This document shows positions 8,996 through 15,789 of a stretch of 64,000 nucleotides of DNA, one piece after another. This DNA comes from DAIDKA01 sp036489445 (GTDB lineage Bacteria > Pseudomonadota > Gammaproteobacteria > Steroidobacterales > Steroidobacteraceae), in assembly GCA_036489445.1 (NCBI GenBank), contig DASXFV010000087.1, positions 1 to 64,000 of the forward strand. Reading direction: 5' to 3'. The notes beneath the pieces were generated by a model that saw nothing but the letters and a program-made list of their open reading frames with translations, ran no database searches and was not told the origin of the DNA. The position numbers and the translations under genes are program-made. Numbering within the stretch: position 1 is the stretch's first letter; every line of letters starts with the position of its first letter.

Positions 8996-9493
8996 TCAGG
9001 AGTGAGGAAATTCTGCGTCAATGGTCTGACCCGAGGGGAGCTGACATTGCCCTTGGCCGCCGCCCTTCATCCCCTCGCCGGAGCGCAGGAGCTGGAACTG
9101 GCAGCGCATGCGCTGTCCGTCGGGGCCTGCAAGATTGGCGACGACGTGACCGGTATAGTGCGCGACGAAGGATTCTTCGGGCTCCGGGCCCCAGAAGGCC
9201 CAGGCGTGCCATCCTGGGTACCAGGAACTCCAAACGTCGGCGATAGTGTCGATCCGGGTATCGCGCGTAATCTGATAGAACTTGCCCTCGTAGGCCTCCG
9301 GTGCGCTGCCCGGCTTCGTCACCGTCGCCAGGAGTGTGCCGGACGTGGGGTCTGACTGCTCCCAGGTAAAGGTGGCCTTGACATTGCCGGAGTGGGATTC
9401 GCCCATACCCTCGCCCGTGCTCCTGCAGCTGACGAGGATCATGCTGAGGGCGAGCACTAACGTGGAGGAAACGAAAAGCTTAGATGCGCTCAC
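8996..9493 (-). CDS. Putative lipoprotein of unknown function
   Basis: A 165-residue protein with a lipoprotein signal peptide: a positive start, hydrophobic core, and lipobox LVSC with Cys at about 23. The mature part has no family I recognise. It is rich in aromatic residues in the middle (DVWSSWYPGWHAWAFWG) and has two further cysteines near residues 134 and 154 that could form a disulfide. It lies ten bases downstream of a YXWGXW-type protein on the same strand, so the two are probably co-transcribed. Envelope location is inferred from the lipobox. Confidence 0.7.
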   Translation of the reverse strand: MSASKLFVSSTLVLALSMILVSCRSTGEGMGESHSGNVKATFTWEQSDPTSGTLLATVTKPGSAPEAYEGKFYQITRDTRIDTIADVWSSWYPGWHAWAFWGPEPEESFVAHYTGHVVANLAGPDGQRMRCQFQLLRSGEGMKGGGQGQCQLPSGQTIDAEFPHS

Positions 9494-9502
9494 TGACGCA
9501 CC

Positions 9503-9847
9503 TCACTTGTGATGCCAATGCCCGTCGGCCCACGCCCAATGGGGGCCCCGGTGGACCCAGCCGCCGGCGACCCATACGGCCCCTGGGAAGGGCGCTACAA
9601 CGTAACGCCCTGGCACCCAGACGTATCGGGCTCCATCCCAGCTCCAATATCCCGGCGTCCAGACCTCACCTGCAGCGGGTGGTGGTGGTGGTGGTGGTGG
9701 CGGCGGTGTCTCCACAATGGGCGGGGGCGGCGTGAGCGCAACGGCAAATCCGATGTTAGCCGCCACCGCGTGGGTGGGATCTGCGGCGAGCAGGATCAAG
9801 GCGCAGATGGTTGCGGCCGAGTAATTTTTGGATCGAGCGCCATGCAT
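9503..9847 (-). CDS. YXWGXW-repeat exported protein with polyproline linker
   Basis: A 114-residue secreted protein with a signal peptide of about 29 residues, then a polyproline segment (ten consecutive Pro at about 48-57) encoded by a CCX-rich repeat. Its C-terminal half has repeats of the WTPGYWSWDG, WVPGRYV and WVAGGWVHRG kind, ending HWHHK. Such short aromatic-rich proteins are common in proteobacterial envelopes, and their function is unknown. A FNR-like site at 9882-9895 lies 35 bases upstream of its start and could serve this gene or the divergent one. Confidence 0.8.
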   Translation of the reverse strand: MHGARSKNYSAATICALILLAADPTHAVAANIGFAVALTPPPPIVETPPPPPPPPPPAAGEVWTPGYWSWDGARYVWVPGRYVVAPFPGAVWVAGGWVHRGPHWAWADGHWHHK

Positions 9848-9881
9848 GGCTGATTGATAACTCTGGCGACGTCAGAAGTCT

Positions 9882-9895
9882 TTGACGCAGATCAA
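9882..9895. promoter_or_regulatory. FNR/FixK-like binding site
   Basis: TTGAC-GCAG-ATCAA matches the TTGAT-N4-ATCAA consensus at nine of ten positions. It lies in the divergent gap between the YXWGXW gene (start 9847) and the duplicated-domain gene (ATG 9938), 35 and 42 bases away. The Crp/FNR-type regulator at 6009 is a plausible reader. Confidence 0.55.
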
Positions 9896-9937
9896 TTGAC
9901 ACCGGAAGGAGTCGGGCCGTCGCGCGGCGCTCCCGAT

Positions 9938-10452
9938 ATGAACTCTTTGCCACGTGTGGCCGGACTGACCCGGGAGCGAGTCGCGCGTGAATTCGATGGT
10001 CGGGGTCCCGAGGTGTGCCGTACCGAGATCATCCTCGATCTCCAGGCCAACAACCCCGAGCTGCTGGACATGGCGACGTGCTGTGCGCGCGATGTCGGAG
10101 ACTCCGCGCGCATCATGACCGGGTTCTGTTTGTTCTATCGATTGCTAACGACGCAAGCGCGGGCCGCCGCTGGAGTCTCTCAGGCCGATCCCGCTCAGCA
10201 ACAGCTGACTGCGCCGCCACGCGTGTCCGCTGCCACGCGCGCTGACATCGTCAAGCAGATCAGTATGTTGGGATCGAAGAATTCACGAGTAGAACCGCGG
10301 ACGAGCTGGAGCGCAACAATCCAGAGCTGTTGCTCATGGCGCACTATTTTGCCGAGAGTCAGGCCGACTATCCCGGTGTGATGCAGGGTTTTGCCCTGCT
10401 GTTCGCATGCCTGTCGGCCGCGGCGGAACGCGAGCGCGGTGTCCTTCATTAG
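9938..10452 (+). pseudogene. Unknown protein with an internal duplication, interrupted by a frameshift
   Basis: Two reading frames together encode one protein-like sequence. Frame one runs from ATG 9938 to about 10255 and contains LQANNPELLDMATCCARDV. The second frame takes over at about 10260 and runs to TAG 10450-10452, containing LERNNPELLLMAHYFAESQ. The two halves resemble each other (NNPELL-MA, then a hydrophobic helix, then an Ala-rich end), so the gene looks like a tandem duplication of a unit of about 60 residues. A single-base deletion near 10246-10275 would explain the break. Other explanations are two overlapping genes or a sequencing error. I do not recognise the family. An FNR-like site lies 42 bases upstream. 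Confidence 0.5.
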
Positions 10453-10487
10453 CGGTGGCTCACACTCCGGGATTCGCCCGCCGCCGA

Positions 10488-10501
10488 GTGACGCCAATCA
10501 A
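10488..10501. promoter_or_regulatory. Weak FNR/FixK-like site
   Basis: GTGAC-GCCA-ATCAA matches eight of ten consensus positions and lies 86 bases before the DUF5335 start. A still weaker relative (CTGAC-TGGG-GTCAA, 10950-10963) lies before the PRC-barrel gene. Each alone is marginal; the recurrence in the same gene cluster is the reason to list it. Confidence 0.3.
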
Positions 10502-10587
10502 TGCCGAGCCGTGCGTTGCGGTGCAGCCTGGATTTTCAAACTGTCTGGTCGAATCCGACCGTTGCCTTCCACAGGAGGAACGAGGCC

Positions 10588-10953
10588 ATGACCATCCGCA
10601 GACTGCAGCGTGACGACTGGAGCGGATTTTGCGCTCATGTGACACGCGGCTTTTCCGGCAAACGGGTGGATATCGAGGTGGCGTCGCTTCAGATCGGCTT
10701 TCAGCCTGAAGCGCGGCACCTGCCACTGATCGGCATTTCCTATGATCCGAAGAGCGACGTGCTGGAGCTGCTGTTGGGTGACCTCGAGCATCTCATACGA
10801 GCGCCACGCGAATTCTATGTGGACGAGGAGCCTTTGGGCATCGTGTGCCTGCAGATCATCGATGCCGAGGGTGTGCACCAGATTCTCACCCTGCGAGATC
10901 CACTCATGTTGCCCCGGCGGACAGCCGATTCACCCGTATCAGTGCCTGACTGA
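10588..10953 (+). CDS. DUF5335-family protein
   Basis: A 121-residue soluble protein. ATG 10588 is preceded by AGGAGG at 10573-10578, which decides the start over the longer frame beginning at 10501. The sequence starts MTIRRLQRDDWSGFC and has the DUF5335-like stretch IGISYDPKSDVLELLLGDLE and LRDPLMLP near the end. No catalytic motif is evident. Members tend to sit next to stress genes such as Hsp20, BON and PRC-barrel proteins, as here; the function is unknown. Confidence 0.75.
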   Translation: MTIRRLQRDDWSGFCAHVTRGFSGKRVDIEVASLQIGFQPEARHLPLIGISYDPKSDVLELLLGDLEHLIRAPREFYVDEEPLGIVCLQIIDAEGVHQILTLRDPLMLPRRTADSPVSVPD

Positions 10954-11061
10954 CTGGGGTCAATGCATAGCGCCGCGTGATAGCGAAGATAACAGGCACG
11001 GTTCGTTCACACGTGGCGCAGCAATGGTAGTCGCTCAGATAGCACAGACAGAGGCCAGATC

Positions 11062-11520
11062 ATGACATCGGACTTCAGCTTCGGCTGCCACGCACCCACA
11101 CGTCCAAGACGGTCGCCGCGATCTCGAGGGCCGACCGCTTTGTCAACGAGTGTCGCAGGGGTTGCGACGATGATCCTCGTGATAGCCGCTTCGCTCGTTC
11201 CCGTAGCCAGCGCCGCTCCGGTGGACTTGGTCGTCGTCGACGTGGTGCAGGTGGCCAACGGCTACCGCGCGAGCAAGCTTCTCGGGGTCACGGTATCAAA
11301 CCCGCAGAATCAAAAAATCGGCAATCTCGACGATCTGATTGTCGGCAAGGATCGCGTGTTGTTCGCAATCGTGCAAGTTGGCGGTTTCTTGGGTATCGGC
11401 CGTCACTTTATTGCCGTGCCCTACAGCTCATTGCAGATCAACGAAGACGGCAGCCGTATCGTACTGCCGGGCGCGACGCGGGAGCAGGTCAAAGGTCTTC
11501 CAGAGTTCAAATATAGATAG
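11062..11520 (+). CDS. Exported PRC-barrel domain protein
   Basis: A 152-residue protein with a long Arg-rich N-terminus and a hydrophobic segment (about 31-52, VAGVATMILVIAASLVPVASA) that acts as a signal peptide or anchor. The C-terminal 80 residues form a PRC-barrel: ASKLLGVTVSNPQNQKIGNL, DDLIVGKD, FIAVPYSSLQ. PRC-barrels mediate small-molecule or protein contacts. The gene ends 21 bases before the BON-domain gene, which suggests one transcript. Confidence 0.8.
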   Translation: MTSDFSFGCHAPTRPRRSPRSRGPTALSTSVAGVATMILVIAASLVPVASAAPVDLVVVDVVQVANGYRASKLLGVTVSNPQNQKIGNLDDLIVGKDRVLFAIVQVGGFLGIGRHFIAVPYSSLQINEDGSRIVLPGATREQVKGLPEFKYR

Positions 11521-11541
11521 GACAACGCGGGAGTACATGAT

Positions 11542-12195
11542 ATGAGAGTAGATTCTGACATCAGGCGGGACGTCGAGGATGAGCTCCGGTGGGATCCAGA
11601 CATAGATGCGACCGATATCGCCGTCGCCGTCAACAATGGCGTTGTGGCGCTAGCCGGGTTCGTGCGCAGCTACTCACAGCGGACGCAGGCGGAGCGGGAC
11701 GCAAAGCGCGTGGCTGGAGTGGTGGGAGTCGCCAACGACATCGAGGTCCGGTTGCCCGTGATCGATCAGCGGCCAGACCCCGATATTGTTCGTGATGCCG
11801 TCAGCGCATTGAACTCGGAGCTGGCGTACTCCTCCGAGAACATCAAGGTGATCGCCAGGGACGGCTACATCACACTCGAGGGAACGGTCGAGTGGAACTA
11901 TGCGCGCGAGCGTGCCGAAAAAGCGGTCAAGCGCATCCGTGGCGCCAAAGGCGTAACAAACTCCATCACGCTGAAGCCAAAGGTAGCGCCGCACGAGGTT
12001 CGCCGCAAGATCGAGGATGCCTTCCGACGCAGCGCCGAGATCGATGCGAGTCGCGTTACAGTGGAGGCGAACGGTAGCGAAGTCATCCTGCGCGGCACGG
12101 TAAAGTCGTGGGCCGAGCGGGAGGAGGCCGAACGCGCGGCATGGGCGGCGCCGGGTGTTTCCAAGGTCGACAACCGAGTCACGATCAGTGTGTAG
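11542..12195 (+). CDS. Protein with three BON domains
   Basis: A 217-residue protein made of three consecutive BON domains (about 1-70, 77-148 and 150-217), each with the glycine-centred pattern VAVNNGVVALAGFV, IARDGYITLEGTV and VEANGSEVILRGTV. BON domains bind phospholipid or envelope components; OsmY is a two-domain periplasmic relative. No signal peptide is visible, so this one is probably cytoplasmic. The start is the ATG at 11542 with GGGAG at about 11529. Its position after the PRC-barrel gene fits the stress cluster. A strong hairpin follows at 12232. Confidence 0.85.
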   Translation: MRVDSDIRRDVEDELRWDPDIDATDIAVAVNNGVVALAGFVRSYSQRTQAERDAKRVAGVVGVANDIEVRLPVIDQRPDPDIVRDAVSALNSELAYSSENIKVIARDGYITLEGTVEWNYARERAEKAVKRIRGAKGVTNSITLKPKVAPHEVRRKIEDAFRRSAEIDASRVTVEANGSEVILRGTVKSWAEREEAERAAWAAPGVSKVDNRVTISV

Positions 12196-12231
12196 CAGAG
12201 CACGCGTGCTTTAGTTGGTATGCGAGTCACA

Positions 12232-12264
12232 CGAGGCGCCGGGGGTGCTCCCGGCGCAGCCTCG
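12232..12264 (+). terminator. Strong GC-rich hairpin without a T-tract
   Basis: GCGCCGGG (12236-12243) pairs with CCCGGCGC (12250-12257) around a six-base loop, extended by CGAG/CTCG outside a three-base bulge. It lies between the BON gene and the next start at 12282. No run of T follows, so it is either a weak terminator, an mRNA-stabilising structure, or a 5' leader structure of the next gene. Confidence 0.45.
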
Positions 12265-12281
12265 TACCGTAGGGAGCGAAC

Positions 12282-12818
12282 ATGGGCGTTCTGAAGTCGA
12301 ATGCTGCGCTCGTCGGCGTCATCCTGCTACTTGGTCCGCTGGTGCCATATCGGCTGGCGCAGAGTCGCGACGCTGAGACAGTGGTGCCCATCGGAGCGTT
12401 AGCGCATGCCGCTGATGTCTTTCAAGAGGACACGGACGACGAAGTCCTGGAGATCCGCCTTGCGGATACCGCCGGTGCTGCTGGTTTTGAGGCGGCCATC
12501 CTCAAGAACGGAGGCGTTCTCTACATGCGGATCGCCTCACCTGCGGCACACGTAACCGAGATCGACGTGAAGAGTCTGCCGCCATGGTTGCTCAACTATT
12601 GTCTAGAAGCCTATTTCCGCAGCGCTGTCAGGGCGCAATTGCCTATCCAGGAGGCGATCGCCGAGGCGGAAAAGCGCAACGACGCGCCGGCGATCGATGC
12701 CGGCATCGCCAAACCGCTCAGTGGCGACAACGCGGTCCTGGCGTACCTCGTGGAAACGCTAAACGGCTCTCGGCGAGAGGATCTCGCCGTCGATGCGACG
12801 ACCGGCGTCCCTAAGTAA
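12282..12818 (+). CDS. Exported protein, PepSY-like
   Basis: A 178-residue protein with an N-terminal hydrophobic signal (about 8-28). The mature part begins with an acidic stretch and the segment EVLEIRLADTAGAAGFEAAI, then a beta-rich stretch LKNGGVLYMRIASP, which recalls PepSY domains (a small fold that binds or inhibits peptidases or transduces signals). The C-terminal region (EAIAEAEKRNDAPAIDAGIA) could be a second such unit. The call is weak; no catalytic motif is visible. It is the last intact gene before transposon remnants. Confidence 0.55.
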   Translation: MGVLKSNAALVGVILLLGPLVPYRLAQSRDAETVVPIGALAHAADVFQEDTDDEVLEIRLADTAGAAGFEAAILKNGGVLYMRIASPAAHVTEIDVKSLPPWLLNYCLEAYFRSAVRAQLPIQEAIAEAEKRNDAPAIDAGIAKPLSGDNAVLAYLVETLNGSRREDLAVDATTGVPK

Positions 12819-12849
12819 GGAGCTGAAGATTCACGCTTCAGCGCCAGTG

Positions 12850-13047
12850 ACGGCGGCACGTGCTACCGCGGCGCGCCGCGAGACCCGACTCGTTGCGCGG
12901 CTGGGCGCTGAAACCGGACAGCGCCGCGGCCACAACAAGGCTACCGTGGCGCTCGCCAACAAGATGGCGCGCATCGTCTGGGCGACCTGGAAATATCAGT
13001 GATCCTTCGATGGCAACTGGATTTCGCAGCCCAGCCCACAATACTGA
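12850..13047 (+). pseudogene. IS110-family transposase remnant, C-terminal end
   Basis: The translated frame around 12868-13002 gives GHNKATVALANKMARIVWAT, the typical C-terminal helix of IS110/IS116/IS902 transposases. An in-frame TGA at 13000-13002 interrupts it and the frame continues as SFDGNWISQPSPQY to a stop at 13045-13047. The catalytic N-terminal RuvC-like DEDD region and most of the serine-containing domain are missing. This is a dead fragment. Confidence 0.6.
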
Positions 13048-13357
13048 GTGTTTCAAGACTATCTGACCTTCAAGGCTTTTCAACGCAAGTGGCATTTGAC
13101 GCGATTGCATTCATGGGGTAAGCGGAACGGCCGCTGGCGCGGCAAAGCCGATGTTGTCCATGTCCTCACGAGACCTCAATTTTGATTGGCTCCGCGCCGG
13201 CGACTTTCATGATGTCCAAGGCACGCCACGTGCACATGCCCATCAACAGGACGAATACACGGTTGCAGCCGATGTCCGCTTTGTGTTCAAAGCGTTCGAA
13301 TCAAGCGCGCTTGCAAGGGGAGTCCATACATGGACAATACGGGGTGATGGCACTCAC
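13048..13357. other. Intergenic stretch with no recognisable gene
   Basis: About 310 bases between the IS110 remnant and the DUF6515-like gene. Open frames exist on the plus strand but read like shadow translation, with no recognisable motif, ribosome binding site or family resemblance. It is probably mobile-element debris. Confidence 0.5.
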
Positions 13358-14038
13358 CTACTTCACGCTATATCCGCGTGCTTCTATGCAAGCGGTCATA
13401 GCACGCCGATACTGTCCGCGTTTGGCGGCCGCGTCGCCAGGAGGTACTCCCCCATCGAGTTTAGTGGGATCGAATCCGGTCTGACTCTTGGCCCAACTGT
13501 GGCATTCATAGCGATCGGCCGACTGTTGCTCCGGTGATTGCCCGTTCTTTGGATAAATATAGAAATCCTCTGCTGCAGTCTGTGGTGGCGAACCCGGCTG
13601 GTCCGCGTCTTGCGGCGGTTCGACGACCTCATAGCCGTTTTGTTCCGGCACCCATCGATAGTACACGTCGTTCGCGTAGTAATAGGGCACACCACCAATC
13701 CAAACTGTTGTATAGAATGGCGGCAGGATCGACACGACAAGCCCTGTCGGAGGCCGTGTCACAATGAATCCGTAGGGACCGGGCGCATACCACACGCCGC
13801 CGGAAAAGTAGAGATGGGTTCCGTGGAACCAGTACGGGCGATACCCAGCCGGCAGCTCGCGCACGACGGTGCCTCGTGGCACATAGTAGTGCCCATGATG
13901 ATAGCGATCATCGAGCCTTTCGATAGGGCCGTTGTGCTCGAGCGGGCGCTCGGCGCCAAAGGCGGACACACTCCAGAGCGACATCAGACATGACACTCCG
14001 CAGAACAGGAATGAAATTCTCTTGATCGCCACTCGCAT
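13358..14038 (-). CDS. DUF6515-like exported protein
   Basis: A protein of about 226 residues with a signal peptide (about 1-28, ending VSAFGA). The central part is rich in Tyr, Pro and Gly, with LPAGYRPYWFHGTHLYFSGG, WYAPGPYGFIVTRPP, PPFYTTVWIGGVPYYYANDV and VYYRWVPEQNGYEVV, the pattern of DUF6515 proteins. The C-terminal part (SADRYECHSWAKSQTGFDPT and AMTACIEARGYSVK) has two cysteines and resembles a small domain often attached to it. ATG 14038 is preferred to ATG 14053 because AGGA lies eight bases ahead of it. It is probably periplasmic or surface-located; the function is unknown. Confidence 0.75.
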   Translation of the reverse strand: MRVAIKRISFLFCGVSCLMSLWSVSAFGAERPLEHNGPIERLDDRYHHGHYYVPRGTVVRELPAGYRPYWFHGTHLYFSGGVWYAPGPYGFIVTRPPTGLVVSILPPFYTTVWIGGVPYYYANDVYYRWVPEQNGYEVVEPPQDADQPGSPPQTAAEDFYIYPKNGQSPEQQSADRYECHSWAKSQTGFDPTKLDGGVPPGDAAAKRGQYRRAMTACIEARGYSVK

Positions 14039-14062
14039 GATTTTATCCTGCATCCGCGAACT

Positions 14063-14329
14063 CTAGCTAGGCACTGCAGAGCACCCGGCGATGCCGTGGA
14101 GGCTCATCTCGTCTTGTGCGGGCTGTCCATGATTGAATCGAGGCTTCGAGTCTCCGCGCAACCGTATGGGTCGGAGACTGCGCAGGTGTAAGAGGACGGC
14201 GCTCAAATCCGCATCCGACAGGTGTCGGCGACTCTTCTCAATCGCCTCAGCCATCGGTCCGGTCGCGTAACCTTTGCCAGGTGCCTTGCCCGTTGCCAGA
14301 TAGCCGCAGGCGCGGACCGGACCGGTCAT
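14063..14329 (-). pseudogene. Cytochrome c domain remnant
   Basis: The minus-strand frame gives TGKAPGKGYATGPMAEAIEK and then LSDADLSAVLLHLRSLRPIR, closely resembling the middle and end of a cytochrome c domain of the alcohol-dehydrogenase cytochrome subunit type. No CXXCH haem motif precedes it and there is no sensible start, so the fragment is probably dead. A related intact tri-haem protein is encoded at 29847. Confidence 0.45.
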
Positions 14330-14570
14330 GCATGCTCACCAGAGTAAGATTGAGAAGGAGCACCTGACATTGACTCGCATCAACTCCGAACGCCGCTATT
14401 GCGCGGCTCGCGGTCTCGCCCCAATTGCGACACCGGAGGAGCGACGGCACTCAGTCTCCCGGTTATCACCACCACGACCACGACCACGACCGCGGCCTGC
14501 GGGGTGACCCACGGCAGACCGCGATGTATTTTCAATCGGGCATGCGCGCCGCCGCGATTGCGTTGGCGCC

Positions 14571-15224
14571 TCACGAACTCCATGAGCTCTGCCCATGCTT
14601 CGACGACGGGCCTTCGCTCTTCTGACCCGACGCCTTGGCGCCTCCGTTCCCTTGCGCACTGCCCTGCTCGCTTGCCGGTGAACTCGCCTGCTGGCTTGCT
14701 TGTTGACTTGTTCGCTCGCCACCCTGCGCTCCCGATCCGGGCTGAACATCGATGCGGTGCGCGCGCTGCTGCTGGTCGCTCTTGGGCACGGTGATACTGA
14801 GAACGCCGTTTTCGAAGTTCGCTTGCACCTGGTCGGGATCTGCCGCGAAAGGCAACTGCACGGTGCGTTGGAATGAGCCGTAAGCGCACTCGACGAAATG
14901 AAAGTTCTCGTCCTCGTCGCTCCGCTCAAGCCTCTTCTCGCCCCGGATTACCAGCATGTCGTCCACGACATCGACCTCAAGGTCATCCAGCTCAACGCCC
15001 GGCAATTCAGCCGCGACCCGAATCTCGGTGTCGGTTTCGCTCACGTTTATCTGCGGGGTGATCAGAGCCGTTGCAACGGCGGGGTCTGCCATGGTTGGCA
15101 ATGCCGAGGGCTGCAGCAAGTCATCGAAGAGTCGATTTATGTCACGGTTGAGCGACATCAACGGGTTGAAGCCCGTGAGTCCCCTAGGCCGAGCCCGCGA
15201 CGGTGTTAAAGCATTATGCGCCAT
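14571..15224 (-). CDS. Hsp20/alpha-crystallin small heat-shock protein with a long low-complexity tail
   Basis: A 217-residue small heat-shock protein. The N-terminal arm (1-60) has LMSLNRDINRLFDDLLQ; the alpha-crystallin domain (about 60-155) has RVAAELPGVELDDLEVDVVD, GEKRLER, GSFQRTVQLPF and the closing FENGVLSITVPKS. These chaperones hold unfolding proteins in oligomers without ATP. The tail after residue 160 is unusual: about 57 residues almost only of Q, S, G, A, E and K, without a clear I-x-I motif. Start ATG has AGGAG upstream. An FNR-like site lies 93 bases upstream (15317), suggesting control by low oxygen. Confidence 0.9.
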   Translation of the reverse strand: MAHNALTPSRARPRGLTGFNPLMSLNRDINRLFDDLLQPSALPTMADPAVATALITPQINVSETDTEIRVAAELPGVELDDLEVDVVDDMLVIRGEKRLERSDEDENFHFVECAYGSFQRTVQLPFAADPDQVQANFENGVLSITVPKSDQQQRAHRIDVQPGSGAQGGERTSQQASQQASSPASEQGSAQGNGGAKASGQKSEGPSSKHGQSSWSS

Positions 15225-15316
15225 ACTGAATCTCCTTGATCGTGAATCGCCGATGTCATTGCGCGGCGGCGCCGCGCTTACAGCACTCCTTCTAACCCGC
15301 CGACCGGGTATCCGAC

Positions 15317-15330
15317 ATGATGTGGATCAA
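15317..15330. promoter_or_regulatory. FNR/FixK-like site upstream of Hsp20
   Basis: ATGAT-GTGG-ATCAA matches TTGAT-N4-ATCAA at nine of ten positions. It lies 93 bases upstream of the minus-strand Hsp20 start, a reasonable distance for a site centred near -41 with a leader of some 50 bases. Confidence 0.5.
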
Positions 15331-15396
15331 TGCGACCAGATTCCGCGATTAGGCAAGCCTGATCCCGGCAAGCAGCAACAGCGCAAAACGGGTCGA

Positions 15397-15789
15397 TCAC
15401 GGCCGATCCTTCTTCTTGAGGCGCGCGCTTCGAAGACTTCGGGCAGGATTGTGCTGCTCGGGAAGATCTCGATAACCGAAGTCGAGCGCGCGACGAAGGA
15501 TGCTGATGGCATTGTTGTGTGTCTTCTTGCTCCAGGCCTTGCTATCCGCAATGGCGACGAGCTTGGAATAGCGCACTTGATGGAAGAGATGCATCCGAAG
15601 CGCGGGACGCAACACACCGTTCAGCACTCGCCGGCAGGAGCCGACGGTCGTTGCCGCAAGGTCGTGACGAAGTAGCCGACTCTCACAGTGCTAGAGAAAC
15701 TCGTCGAAGACCTCGCTACATGATCGAACTCTGACAACGCCGGTCAGTCGTCGAAGGAAGCGGTAGTCCGGAACCTCCTCGGCAAAGGA
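15397..15789 (-). pseudogene. Phage-type tyrosine integrase, middle fragment (downstream of IS insertion)
   Basis: Reading the minus strand from the IS edge gives FAEEVPDYRFLRRL, then an in-frame TAG after FDEFL, then the core-binding domain (VRYSKLVAIADSKAWSKKTH, NNAISILRRALDFGYRDL, KKKDRP) up to a TGA at 15397-15399, beyond which the family's IDPF motif is found in a shifted frame. The catalytic domain with the R-H-R-Y residues is absent. The N-terminal arm-binding domain of the same gene lies at 17108-17297 beyond the insertion sequence. The gene is thus broken at least three times. Confidence 0.75.
15783..15789 (+). repeat. Target-site duplication of the ISAzo13-type element, left copy
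   Basis: CAAAGGA at 15783-15789 is repeated at 17108-17114, directly flanking the insertion sequence. Removing the element and one copy joins the two integrase fragments in frame (TFSF followed by AEEVPDYR), which supports the boundary. Confidence 0.65.

Noticed and set aside
9660..9710. CCA/CCG-rich tandem repeat as a possible structural DNA element
   Set aside because: It is explained as the codons of the polyproline linker in the YXWGXW-type protein.
13151..13537. 128-residue plus-strand frame between the IS110 remnant and the DUF6515-like gene
   Set aside because: Partly antisense to a clear gene, without ribosome binding site or recognisable motif.
14396..14929. Minus-strand frame of 177 residues over the Hsp20 gene
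   Set aside because: Arg/Ser-rich shadow of the Hsp20 low-complexity tail; the alpha-crystallin frame is certain.
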